From positions 12,732 through 76,731 of the forward strand of contig JBOHTO010000148.1 in assembly GCA_050733695.1 (NCBI GenBank): DNA of 64,000 nucleotides, read 5' to 3'. Numbering within the stretch: position 1 is the stretch's first letter; every line of letters starts with the position of its first letter. The translations under genes and the position numbers were made by a program. Shown here in pieces: positions 44,097 through 52,607 of the stretch. The stretch comes from JBOHTO01 sp050733695 (lineage in GTDB: Bacteria; Gemmatimonadota; Gemmatimonadetes; Gemmatimonadales; Gemmatimonadaceae). The notes under the pieces were generated by a model. That model searched no databases. It had not been told where the DNA came from and was given only the letters and a program-made list of their open reading frames with translations.

Positions 44097-45218
44097 TCAC
44101 CGGGCTCCCGCGTATACGCGCGGAAGCCGGCCGCGGAGCCCGGTGAGCAGCTCATATGGCGATACATCGGCCGTTCGGGCCACGGTGGCAACATCGAGGG
44201 TCGTATCGCCATCCGCCCCTGTCAACGTCGCCACGTCACCGATCTCGCATGCGACATCGGTGACATCGATCATCGTCATGTCCATGGTCACCACCCCGGC
44301 GACTGGCGTTCGACGGCCGCGGAGAAGCACGGTGCCGCGGTTCCCGAGTGCGCGGCGATACCCATCGCCGTAGCCGATGCCAAGCGTCGCGATGCGACGC
44401 CGCCCGACGGCGCGGTAGGAGGCGGAATAACTCACGGTTTCGCCGTCTTCCACCCAGCGCACGGCGATGACGCGCGCGCGAACGCCCACGACCGATTCGG
44501 GCTGGAGCCTCGCGCCATGGCCGCTGCCAACGCCGTAGAGAAAGATCCCCGGCCGGATGAGATCCCACCTGGACGGCGCCTTGCGCACCGCCGCCGCGCT
44601 GTTCTCGGCGTGCAGCAGTGGCGGGCGCGCGGGCATGGCCTGCACGGCGAGGTGAAAGCGCTGTGCCTGCACTTCGTACGATTCGTCGTTGCGCTCTGCG
44701 GAATGGAAGTGCGTGAACGCACCCTCGGGTGGAAATTCACCGAGCAGGCCAGCCAGTGCGCCGACGGCGTCCCAGCGCAATCCCGCGCGACTCATACCCG
44801 TGTCGATCGCCAGATGCCACGCCGCGGTACCGGCGGCCTCGCGGGACTGTCCGTCGGCAGCCGCGACGGATCGCCAGCGCGTGATCGAATCGGCGTCGCC
44901 GAGCGTCGGCGTGAGGCGGTGCTTGTGCGCCGCGGCGAGGGCGTCGGGCAGCAGTGGCGAGAAGACAACGATCGGGCGATCGATTCCCGCCTCGCGGAGC
45001 TCGGCTCCCTCCTCGACGGTGGCCACGCCGAACCCCCACGGCTCCAGCGACTCGAGCGCCGGCGCCACCTGGAGCGCGCCCGCGCCGTAGGCATCTGCCT
45101 TCACCATCGGACACAGTGCGGCCCGCGAGTGGCCGGCGAGCGCCGCCGCGTTTCGCCGTAATGCGTCCAGGTCGATCTCGACCCAGGCACGCGCGGTGTC
45201 TCCGAGTTGACGCGTCAT
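44097..45218 (-). CDS. alr: Alanine racemase
   Basis: PLP enzyme making D-alanine for peptidoglycan. The 373-residue protein has the PLP lysine in MVKADAYGAGA, DTGMSRAGL, and the catalytic C-terminal tyrosine region MDMTMIDVTD. ATG at 45218 is preferred over an upstream start inside mazG. It is the first gene of a 12-gene minus-strand run, divergent from mazG across 36 bases. Confidence 0.93.
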   Translation of the reverse strand: MTRQLGDTARAWVEIDLDALRRNAAALAGHSRAALCPMVKADAYGAGALQVAPALESLEPWGFGVATVEEGAELREAGIDRPIVVFSPLLPDALAAAHKHRLTPTLGDADSITRWRSVAAADGQSREAAGTAAWHLAIDTGMSRAGLRWDAVGALAGLLGEFPPEGAFTHFHSAERNDESYEVQAQRFHLAVQAMPARPPLLHAENSAAAVRKAPSRWDLIRPGIFLYGVGSGHGARLQPESVVGVRARVIAVRWVEDGETVSYSASYRAVGRRRIATLGIGYGDGYRRALGNRGTVLLRGRRTPVAGVVTMDMTMIDVTDVACEIGDVATLTGADGDTTLDVATVARTADVSPYELLTGLRGRLPRVYAGAR

Positions 45219-45254
45219 TCGCCGGGCGGGTAGTATACCCGGCCGGGGGCCACC
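45219..45254. promoter_or_regulatory. Compact divergent promoter region between alr and mazG
   Basis: Only 36 bases separate the two start codons. They contain a palindrome GGGTAGTATACCC whose centre reads TAGTAT on the plus strand (45231-45236) and TATACT on the minus strand (45237-45232), so both could act as -10 elements. The implied transcripts would have leaders of only about 7-12 nt. No matching -35 is obvious. Confidence 0.4.
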
Positions 45255-46037
45255 ATGCAAGACAAACAATCGCTTGATGATACGCTTGCGCTCATGCGCG
45301 ATCTCAGAGTGCGCTGCGAGTGGGATGCCGCGCAGTCGCACGAATCGCTGCGCCCGTATCTGATCGAGGAGGCGCACGAGCTGGATGAGGCCATACGCAG
45401 CCGTGACGACTCGCGCATGCGCGAGGAGCTGGGCGACCTGTTGCTACAGGTTCTCTTTCACGCAACGATAGCGGAGGAGCGGGATGCCTTCGACATCCAC
45501 GACGTGGCCGGCGCGCTGATCGGGAAACTGAGGCAACGACATCCGCATCTGTATGAAGACGGAGAGCGCGAGCCGTGGGAGCGCATGAAGGCCGCGAAAC
45601 GCGAATCCATCGAGGATGGACTACCCGCGGGGCTGCCGGCGCTCCACCGCGCCCACCGCCTGCAGGATCGTGCAGCCGGAGTGGGCTTCGACTGGCCCGA
45701 TCTGGAGGGACCGGCCCGCAAGGTCGAAGAGGAGTTGCTGGAGGCCCGGGAACAGATCGCCGCCTCGCCCGCGACCTTCAATGCCGCTGGCGCGCCGGTG
45801 TTCGACGGACGCCACGATCGAATCGAGGCGGAGCTCGGCGACCTTCTCTTCGCCGTGGTGAATCTGTGTCGCAAGGCAGGCGTGCACGCATCGCTCGCCC
45901 TGGACCGCGCGAATGGCAAGTTCGCTCGGCGGTTCCGGGAGGTGGAACGCCTTGCCGCCGAGCGCGGGCTGACAATGAGCAGCACGGAGCTGGAGATTCT
46001 GGACGGGATGTGGGATGAGGCAAAGGCCGCCGAGTAG
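45255..46037 (+). CDS. mazG: Nucleoside triphosphate pyrophosphohydrolase MazG
   Basis: All-alpha NTP pyrophosphohydrolase of 260 residues that cleans abnormal nucleotides. Two MazG domains are present: the first with YLIEEAHELDEAI and EELGDLLLQVLFHA, the second with EAELGDLLFAVVNLCRKAG. The first gene of a short plus-strand pair, followed by the LACTB-like hydrolase. Confidence 0.92.
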   Translation: MQDKQSLDDTLALMRDLRVRCEWDAAQSHESLRPYLIEEAHELDEAIRSRDDSRMREELGDLLLQVLFHATIAEERDAFDIHDVAGALIGKLRQRHPHLYEDGEREPWERMKAAKRESIEDGLPAGLPALHRAHRLQDRAAGVGFDWPDLEGPARKVEEELLEAREQIAASPATFNAAGAPVFDGRHDRIEAELGDLLFAVVNLCRKAGVHASLALDRANGKFARRFREVERLAAERGLTMSSTELEILDGMWDEAKAAE

Positions 46038-46095
46038 TCCGCGGTGCACGCGGGCTCGCGGTGAATGCGGCCGAACGCAAACCATGGAGACACGC

Positions 46096-47223
46096 ATGAC
46101 ATCGCACAGCGGTCGCCGGTTGGGGATTGCAGTCGTTCTCACGGCGGCCGCGCTCACGCGCGCTCCCGCCCTCGCAGCGCAGGTCATGGCGGGCTACGCG
46201 GTCGCAGGCGGATCGGTGGAACACGCCGGCGCGATCGCGCGGGCACGCGCGTTCATCGCGGACAGCATGGCGAAGGCGAACGTGCCGGGTGTGTCGGTCG
46301 CCGTGGCCATCGACGGTGAGATCGTCTGGTCCGAGGGATTCGGTTTCGCAGACGTGGAGCAGCATGTACCGGTGACGCCGCTCACGCGACTGCGCATTGG
46401 AAGCGTGTCGAAGTCATTGACCGCCGCGGCTGTCGGGCTTCTCGTGCAGGAGGGGCGATTGGACCTGGACGCACCGGTCCAGCGGTATGTGCCGTCGTTC
46501 CCGCGCAAAGGACACGAGATCACCACCCGGCTCGTCGCCGGTCACCTCGCCGGCATCCGTCACTATCGTGGCGATGAGTTCCTCAGCCAGCAGCACTACG
46601 ACAACGTTCTCGCCGGACTCGCGATCTTCCAGGATGACAGCCTCCTCTCCGAGCCGGGCACGCGCTTCTCGTACTCGACGTACGCATGGAACCTGGTGAG
46701 CGCGATCGTGGAGGGTGCGGCGGGAGAGCCATTCCTGACGTACATGCATTCGCGTGTGCTGGAACCACTGGGAATGCGGCATACGGTCGCCGAGCATCCG
46801 GACAGCATCATCGAGTATCGCGCGGACTTCTATACTCTGCGCGACGGCGAGGTGATCAACGCGCGTTACGTGGACAACAGCTACAAATGGGCGGGCGGCG
46901 GCTTTCTGTCCACGACCGAGGATCTCGCTCGCTTCGGCACCGCGCACCTGGAGCCCGGGTTTCTCGAACAGGCGACGCTTTCGACGCTGTTCACCTCGCA
47001 GCGGACGCGCGATGGCGAGGCAACGGGCAACGGCATCGGCTGGTTCGTGGGCACCGACGACGCCGGCCGCGACATCGTCTGGCACAGTGGTGGCTCGGTG
47101 GGTGGCACCGCCTATCTCATTCTCTATCCCGAGCAGCGCGTCGTCGTTGCAATGCTGGCGAACGCCGATGTGTCGTTCGTCGGATCGGCGCGGCGCGTGG
47201 CCGGATACTTCTTCGCGCAATAG
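46096..47223 (+). CDS. LACTB-like serine beta-lactamase-family hydrolase (periplasmic)
   Basis: A class C beta-lactamase fold serine hydrolase with a signal peptide (RRLGIAVVLTAAALTRAPALAAQ). The catalytic SVSK (Ser-x-x-Lys) lies in LRIGSVSKSLTAAA, YSTYAWNLVSA supplies the Tyr motif, and VWHSGGSVGG the third box. The stretch LDLDAPVQRYVPSFP with LAGIRHY resembles animal mitochondrial LACTB. The ATG at 46096, preceded by GGAG, gives 375 residues. Probably a peptidase or esterase in the envelope rather than an antibiotic-resistance enzyme. Confidence 0.85.
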   Translation: MTSHSGRRLGIAVVLTAAALTRAPALAAQVMAGYAVAGGSVEHAGAIARARAFIADSMAKANVPGVSVAVAIDGEIVWSEGFGFADVEQHVPVTPLTRLRIGSVSKSLTAAAVGLLVQEGRLDLDAPVQRYVPSFPRKGHEITTRLVAGHLAGIRHYRGDEFLSQQHYDNVLAGLAIFQDDSLLSEPGTRFSYSTYAWNLVSAIVEGAAGEPFLTYMHSRVLEPLGMRHTVAEHPDSIIEYRADFYTLRDGEVINARYVDNSYKWAGGGFLSTTEDLARFGTAHLEPGFLEQATLSTLFTSQRTRDGEATGNGIGWFVGTDDAGRDIVWHSGGSVGGTAYLILYPEQRVVVAMLANADVSFVGSARRVAGYFFAQ

Positions 47224-47280
47224 ACGGGGTGGGGGCTTCCGGCTCCTGCGATGAGGAGGGCGGCGGTTACCCGCTCCGCG

Positions 47281-48636
47281 TCAGGGCCTGAGGCGATGCA
47301 TCATCCGCGGGAAGGCGATCGTCTCGCGGATGTGGGGTATGCCGCAGATCCACGCCACCGTTCTCTCGAGCCCGAGCCCGAAGCCGGAGTGAACGAAGGT
47401 CCCGTAGCGCCTGAGGTCGAGATACCAGTCGTACGCGTCCACGGGAAGCTTCTCCTCGCGTATGCGCTCGAGCAGCCGGTCGTGGTCGTCCTCGCGCTGC
47501 GATCCGCCGATGATTTCGCCAAAACCTTCGGGCGCGAGCAGGTCGTCACAGAGCACGGTGCGCTGATCCTCGGGGTTCTCCTTCATGTAGAACGCCTTGG
47601 CCTGCTTCGGATAGTTGAAGACGAATACCGGGCGATCGTGATCCTGGACGAGCAGCGTTTCGTCCTCCGCCCCGAGATCGTCTCCCCATGTGATCGCACT
47701 CCCCTTCGCATTAAGCAGTTCGACGGCCTCGGTGTAGCTAACGCGCGGGAAAGGGGGCTTGATGCGTTCGAGGACTGCGAGGTCGCGCCCGAGCTCGGCG
47801 AGCTCCGGTTTCCTTCGCTCCACGCACCGCGCTACCAGCCAGGCGACGAAGTCCTCCTGCAGACGCATGTTGTCACCGGAGTTGTTCCACGCGACCTCCG
47901 GCTCGATCATCCAGAACTCCGTGAGATGGCGCCGCGTCTTCGACTTCTCCGCGCGAAAAGTGGGGCCGAATGTGTAGATCTTTCCGAGCGCTGCGGCCGC
48001 GGCCTCGCCGTAGAGCTGCCCCGTCTGCGCGAGATAGGCCGTGCCCTCATCGAAGTAATCGGTCGCGAACAGGCCGCTGCGCTCCCCGATCGCCGCAGTG
48101 AGAATCGGAGTGTCGACGCGAACGAAACCGCGATCGTAGAAGAAGTCGTGGACCGCCTGCTCGAGTTCGTGTCGTATCCGCGCGATCGCAACCTGTTTCG
48201 GGCTTCTCAGCCAGAAATGCCGCTTGTCGAGGAGGAAATCGATCCCGTGCTCCTTGGGCTGGATGGGATAGTCGAGCGGACTTTCCCCGATGATGTCCAG
48301 TCCCGTGACCGAGAGCTCATAACCCCCCGGCGCTCGCGCGTCGGCGCGCACCTCGCCGGTGACCGCAACCGATGTCTCCTGGGTCAGCGACGCGAAGCGA
48401 TCCCACACATCGGCCGGTATCGCGCTCCTGACGAACACGGTCTGGAGTATGCCACTTCCGTCGCGAAGTACCATGAAGGCAACCTTGCCGGAGGAACGGA
48501 CGTGCGTCACCCAGCCGCGGACAGTGACCGTAGTACCGGCATGCGAACGCATGTCCGATATGGCGGCGAAAGGGGCCTCCGGGGGGTGCGAGCGGTGCAA
48601 CGGGTGGGGAGGGTGGGTGGGGGGGAGCGATGCCAT
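47281..48636 (-). CDS. asnS: Asparaginyl-tRNA synthetase
   Basis: Class IIb synthetase of 451 residues. The OB-fold anticodon domain begins TTVTVRGWVTHVRSSGKV, and the catalytic domain shows TFGPTFRAEKSKTRRHLTEF (motif 2) and GFGLGLERTVAW (motif 3). The choice of AsnRS over AspRS rests on the overall sequence, including EVAWNNSGDNMRLQED. It is convergent with the LACTB-like gene and divergent from the BamB-like gene. Confidence 0.92.
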   Translation of the reverse strand: MASLPPTHPPHPLHRSHPPEAPFAAISDMRSHAGTTVTVRGWVTHVRSSGKVAFMVLRDGSGILQTVFVRSAIPADVWDRFASLTQETSVAVTGEVRADARAPGGYELSVTGLDIIGESPLDYPIQPKEHGIDFLLDKRHFWLRSPKQVAIARIRHELEQAVHDFFYDRGFVRVDTPILTAAIGERSGLFATDYFDEGTAYLAQTGQLYGEAAAAALGKIYTFGPTFRAEKSKTRRHLTEFWMIEPEVAWNNSGDNMRLQEDFVAWLVARCVERRKPELAELGRDLAVLERIKPPFPRVSYTEAVELLNAKGSAITWGDDLGAEDETLLVQDHDRPVFVFNYPKQAKAFYMKENPEDQRTVLCDDLLAPEGFGEIIGGSQREDDHDRLLERIREEKLPVDAYDWYLDLRRYGTFVHSGFGLGLERTVAWICGIPHIRETIAFPRMMHRLRP

Positions 48637-48713
48637 TGATATTGCAAGGGTTACGGCGTGGGCGCGGCAAGCTATCGGAGGTCCCGCCGACTGTCAACCG
48701 ACGCTCGGCGCGC

Positions 48714-49868
48714 TTGTACATACGGGTCGCCGCAATGCTCTGGATTGCCAGCGCGGCCGCTGCGTGCGGGGTGACGTTCCACGATGTTCCCCGGCGGGGC
48801 ACCAACGAGGTCCACCAGTTTCTCTACGTTTCCTCGCGCGCGCCATTCACCCACGAGCGGGTGGACAGCGCCCCGGTTCTCCTGTGGAGCGCCGAGTCCG
48901 GGCGCGGTGCGGTGGGTGCCGTGGCACTGGGCGAAGTCGTAGTGGCGGTCGCGACGACTGACAGGTGGGTGCACGCCTTCTCCACGAGGACGGGTCGCCT
49001 GTACTGGCGCTACCGCGGCGAGGAGGCGTTCAGTGTCGGTCCCGTCATGGGCGGCGGGCGGATCTTCGTCGCATCCGATGGGGTCGGGGGCGGGAAGCAC
49101 GAGGGGCAGCTCACGGCGATCGACATGTTCACGGGCCGCCGGATCTGGCGCGCCGCGGTGGGGGAAGTGCTGGCGCCACTCACGCTCGCGCGTGGCCTCG
49201 TGTACGGTGCCTCCAGAAGCGGGGCGGTATTCGCCCACGAAGCAGCGAGCGGCGAGCGGCGCTGGATATCATACGGAGCGCCTACCCGATCGGGACCCCT
49301 GCTTCACGACTCCCTCGTGATCATCGCCACGGATGCGGATTCACTCGTCGTCCTGAACGCCGCGACCGGCACTTCAATCGTCCGCGCCGCCATCCCGGCG
49401 ACAAGCCTGGCTCCGCTGGCGCTCGTCAACGACTCGACCGTTGCGCTGACCTCGCCGGCCGGCCGCCTGCTGGCTATCGCGATCCCATCCGGCGCCGTAA
49501 GATGGAACATGGACATCGGCGCACCCGCATATGGCGCGCCGGTCGCCATCGCCGACACTGTTTTCGCCCTCACGAATGACTGCGTGCTCTGGACGGTGCC
49601 CGTCGCATCGCCCGCGAACGCGGACACGGCGACGATCGGCTGCCGCACGGTCGCGACACCAGCCATCACCGAGCGGGGCGTGGTCGTTGCAACGATAGGG
49701 GGAGAACTGGTGTATTTTGATCGTGGCAGCCGGCGGCGCATCTGGTCGCGCCGCGTCGCTCGGGGGCGGGGCGAGGGAGCGAGAGCCGAGCTGCGCCAGA
49801 CTCCGATGATACTGAACGGGCAGATCGTTGTTGCACCACTATTCGGCGACGTCGTGAGCTTTCGGTGA
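48714..49868 (+). CDS. PQQ-like beta-propeller lipoprotein (BamB-like)
   Basis: A lipoprotein with a propeller built of PQQ/BamB-type blades: WVHAFSTRTGRLYWRYRGEE, LTAIDMFTGRRIWRAAVGE and LVYFDRGSRRRIWSRR. The signal peptide (YIRVAAMLWIASAAAAC) supports a TTG start at 48714. An ATG at 48630 would start inside the divergent asnS start and is unlikely, and an ATG at 48735 would give a signal without a charged N-terminus. It shares GTGA with the next gene. BamB acts in outer-membrane protein assembly, but this specific role is not proven here. Confidence 0.75.
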   Translation: MYIRVAAMLWIASAAAACGVTFHDVPRRGTNEVHQFLYVSSRAPFTHERVDSAPVLLWSAESGRGAVGAVALGEVVVAVATTDRWVHAFSTRTGRLYWRYRGEEAFSVGPVMGGGRIFVASDGVGGGKHEGQLTAIDMFTGRRIWRAAVGEVLAPLTLARGLVYGASRSGAVFAHEAASGERRWISYGAPTRSGPLLHDSLVIIATDADSLVVLNAATGTSIVRAAIPATSLAPLALVNDSTVALTSPAGRLLAIAIPSGAVRWNMDIGAPAYGAPVAIADTVFALTNDCVLWTVPVASPANADTATIGCRTVATPAITERGVVVATIGGELVYFDRGSRRRIWSRRVARGRGEGARAELRQTPMILNGQIVVAPLFGDVVSFR

Positions 49869-50533
49869 CCGCATTCCGCGCAGCCAGCATATGCAGACTC
49901 AGATCGGCCGTCATCGCGGGCGCGGCTGTCGCCTCTCTCGGCGGCCCGCTCGCGTCGATTGACGCACAGGGTCCGCTCCGACACAGCGTCACGTGGGCGC
50001 TCAACCCTCCGAACGCCGTCGCACGGTCGTCCGACGCCCGCGGGGGCGACGCCAATGAGAGCGGCGCCACCGTGACAGCCCGGCCGGCTCAGCTCGCGCG
50101 AATCCCGCTGCCAGCTCCGCGGCGAGAGTGGAGCACCATCGGCGTGGCAAAGTGGGCACTGCTGGCAGCCGCGGTCGGACTCGGCGCCTATGCGCTCTCG
50201 AGCAGCGCGCGCGCCGACGATGCCTACGAGCGCCTGCGAGACATCTGCGCCGCCGATTCGCAGCGCTGCGAGATTTCCGGCGGGCGGTATCTGGACGAAC
50301 GCGCCGAGTCTCTCTACCAGCTCAGCCAGGACCGCGACCGGCACGCACGCGTGGGCATCTTTGGCGGGCAGGCGGCCCTCCTGGGGAGCGTCGGTCTGTT
50401 CGTGTACGAGTTGCGCCGCAGCGATCCGGAGCCGGAGAACATCCCGTACCCCGTTCCGCCGCCCGAGGAGTCCGGCGACACGAGCGCGCGTGGGTCAGGG
50501 CGTGTTGCAGTTGGCGTGAGCCTCGCATACTGA
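49865..50533 (+). CDS. Hypothetical membrane protein
   Basis: A 222-residue protein with an N-terminal signal or anchor (AVIAGAAVASLGGPLASIDAQ), a polar stretch, and two hydrophobic helices (AKWALLAAAVGLGAYALSSS at about residue 95 and GQAALLGSVGLFVYEL at about 167) that flank a segment with two Cys (DICAADSQRCEISGG). A Pro-rich C-terminus (YPVPPPEESG) follows. I do not recognise the family. It lies between the BamB-like lipoprotein and a sensor kinase and starts at a GTGA overlap. Confidence 0.6.
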   Translation: MTAFRAASICRLRSAVIAGAAVASLGGPLASIDAQGPLRHSVTWALNPPNAVARSSDARGGDANESGATVTARPAQLARIPLPAPRREWSTIGVAKWALLAAAVGLGAYALSSSARADDAYERLRDICAADSQRCEISGGRYLDERAESLYQLSQDRDRHARVGIFGGQAALLGSVGLFVYELRRSDPEPENIPYPVPPPEESGDTSARGSGRVAVGVSLAY

Positions 50534-50545
50534 TGGTGTCCTGAC

Positions 50546-52039
50546 ATGTCAATCCGCAGACGGCTCGCGCTGGGCACGCTCCTCATCGCGCTCGTCCTCC
50601 TGGCACCTCTCGTGCTCGCGCTGCGGTCTCTCGAGGATCTGCGGGTCGAGACGACCGCGCTTCGCGATCGCGAGTTCGCGGCGGCGATGCTGCTGGGCCA
50701 GATGCGGGCGACGCTCGAGGACGTGCGTCGCGCGGAGACGGCGCTTCTGTTCGTGCACGACGTGTCCAGTCGGACGGCGATGGCGGAGGAAATCGACCGC
50801 CTCGGGAAGCTCGCGGATTCGCTCGACTCCTACGAGCTCGACAGCGCAGCGCGCAACGTACGCGCCGCTGTCAGGGAGGTGACAGAGAGCGCACCACTCG
50901 AGTACCGGGCCGCCCTCGCCGGAGAGCTCGATGTCGCCGACAGCATATCGGCGGAGCAGATCGGCCCTGCCATAGGGCGAGTGAACCGCTGGATCGTGGC
51001 CTCGGAGCGATCACTCACCGAGCGCACGCGCGAGCGCGTGAGCGCCGCCGCGGCAGCGACGGGGGAAGCCTGGCGGATGTCCGCGATCGCGCTGCTGCTC
51101 GCCGCCGGCATCGCGCTGGCGATCGCAATCTGGCTCACGCGGTCCATCAGCCAGCCGATGCGTGAACTCAAGCGCGGCATGGCGGCCGTTGCCGACGGTG
51201 ATTTCGACCATCGGCTCGCCATCTCGCGCGACCGCGGCGACGAGTTCGGCCGTCTCGCGGCGAGCTACGATTCAATGACGACGCAGTTGGCCGAGCTGGA
51301 CAAGCTCAAGGCCGAGTTCATCTCGGTCGCATCGCACGAACTCAAGACGCCGATCAACGTCATACTCGGTTACATCCAGCTCTTCGAGGAGGGTATCTAT
51401 GGCGAACTGGCCGCGAACCAGAGGGAGATACTGGGTACCCTCGAGGCGCAGACGCGACTTCTCGCTCGACTCGTCCAGCAACTTCTCGATGTCAGCCGCT
51501 TCGAAGCGGGAAGCGGGAAGCTCGACATCCGCGATGTCTCACTGAACGATTTTCTGGCGCAGCTCGATCGCGCCTTCCATGTGCTCGCGCATCAGCGTGG
51601 CGTGCGTTTTCGCATAACGCGCGACGGGCACCTTCCGGAGACAGTCGCCTGGGACCACGATCGGATGAACGAGGTGCTCGGGAATCTGCTCTCGAACGCG
51701 TTCAAGTTCACGGAGCGTGGCGGAACGGTGGACCTCGCTGTCGATTCCGTTGGCGCCAACGTCCGGATGGAAGTGAGCGACAGCGGCGCAGGAATCCCTT
51801 CAGCGCAACTCCCGCGTATATTCGAGAAGTTCTATCAGGCGGACAATCAGAAGCGTGCGTCCCACGCCGGCACAGGTCTCGGCCTCGCGATCGCGAGGGA
51901 GATCGTCGACGCGCACTACGGGCGCATAACCTGCGAGAGCACTCCAGGCATGGGGACGACCTTTACCATCACCCTTCCCGCCGGCCAGGTCGAACAGCCT
52001 GCCGAGGCCGAGCCGGCCGTAGCGGCGAGCATCGCCTGA
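50546..52039 (+). CDS. Membrane-bound HAMP sensor histidine kinase
   Basis: A 497-residue sensor kinase. TM1 is at about residues 9-27, a periplasmic helical domain of about 145 residues follows, TM2 is at about 178-197, then HAMP (SISQPMRELKRGMAAVADGD), HisKA with His264 in SVASHELKTPINVILG, and HATPase with NLLSNAFKF, DSGAGIP and GTGLGLAIA. No cognate response regulator is adjacent. The stimulus is unknown. It is preceded by an envelope gene and followed by a lipoprotein. Confidence 0.92.
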   Translation: MSIRRRLALGTLLIALVLLAPLVLALRSLEDLRVETTALRDREFAAAMLLGQMRATLEDVRRAETALLFVHDVSSRTAMAEEIDRLGKLADSLDSYELDSAARNVRAAVREVTESAPLEYRAALAGELDVADSISAEQIGPAIGRVNRWIVASERSLTERTRERVSAAAAATGEAWRMSAIALLLAAGIALAIAIWLTRSISQPMRELKRGMAAVADGDFDHRLAISRDRGDEFGRLAASYDSMTTQLAELDKLKAEFISVASHELKTPINVILGYIQLFEEGIYGELAANQREILGTLEAQTRLLARLVQQLLDVSRFEAGSGKLDIRDVSLNDFLAQLDRAFHVLAHQRGVRFRITRDGHLPETVAWDHDRMNEVLGNLLSNAFKFTERGGTVDLAVDSVGANVRMEVSDSGAGIPSAQLPRIFEKFYQADNQKRASHAGTGLGLAIAREIVDAHYGRITCESTPGMGTTFTITLPAGQVEQPAEAEPAVAASIA

Positions 52040-52052
52040 CGACAGCCTGGTC

Positions 52053-52607
52053 ATGTCACGCTCGATGACACGCCGGATGACCCGATCGCTGCTGGTGCCG
52101 CTCGTGCTCGCGGGGCTCGCGTGCGTGCGTCGCCCCACCGTGCAGTACGCGGAGTCGGACGCAGCGGGCGGTTTGGCCGCTGCTCTCACGGCCGCGTGGG
52201 AGGCAGCGCTCGCCGGGGATTACGCCAGCGGCGACACGATTCTGGTCGCGTTTGCCCGCACAAACGCGGGTTCGGGTGAGGCGGCGGAAGCGCTGTACTG
52301 GCGCGCGATCTACCAGCTCGATCCCGGGAATCCGGACGGTTCCGCGCGGCTCGCGGTCGTCATACTCGACGAATACATCGCCGGAGGCACGGCGCTCACC
52401 CGGCGCGCCGAGGCTGGTACCCTGCGCAGAACCGCAGCCCTCGTGGATTCGCTCGAGAGAACGGAGCGCGTGGTCGTCACGACGGCTAACGGCGAGACAC
52501 AGGTCGTTGCGCGCGACAGGGAGATCGAGCGGCTGCGAGAGGAGTTGAAGAAGACGACGGGGGAATTGGAGCGCATCAAGCGCAGGCTGTCTTCGCCGAA
52601 TCCGTAG
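52053..52607 (+). CDS. Putative lipoprotein with TPR-like helices and a coiled-coil end
   Basis: A 184-residue protein with a lipoprotein signal (RSLLVPLVLAGLAC, Cys at about residue 24), then helix-rich sequence (GEAAEALYWRAIYQLDP) reminiscent of single TPR units, and a C-terminal coiled coil (RDREIERLREELKKTTGELE). The function is unknown. Its stop codon abuts the convergent recG stop with no intergenic base. Confidence 0.7.
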   Translation: MSRSMTRRMTRSLLVPLVLAGLACVRRPTVQYAESDAAGGLAAALTAAWEAALAGDYASGDTILVAFARTNAGSGEAAEALYWRAIYQLDPGNPDGSARLAVVILDEYIAGGTALTRRAEAGTLRRTAALVDSLERTERVVVTTANGETQVVARDREIERLREELKKTTGELERIKRRLSSPNP

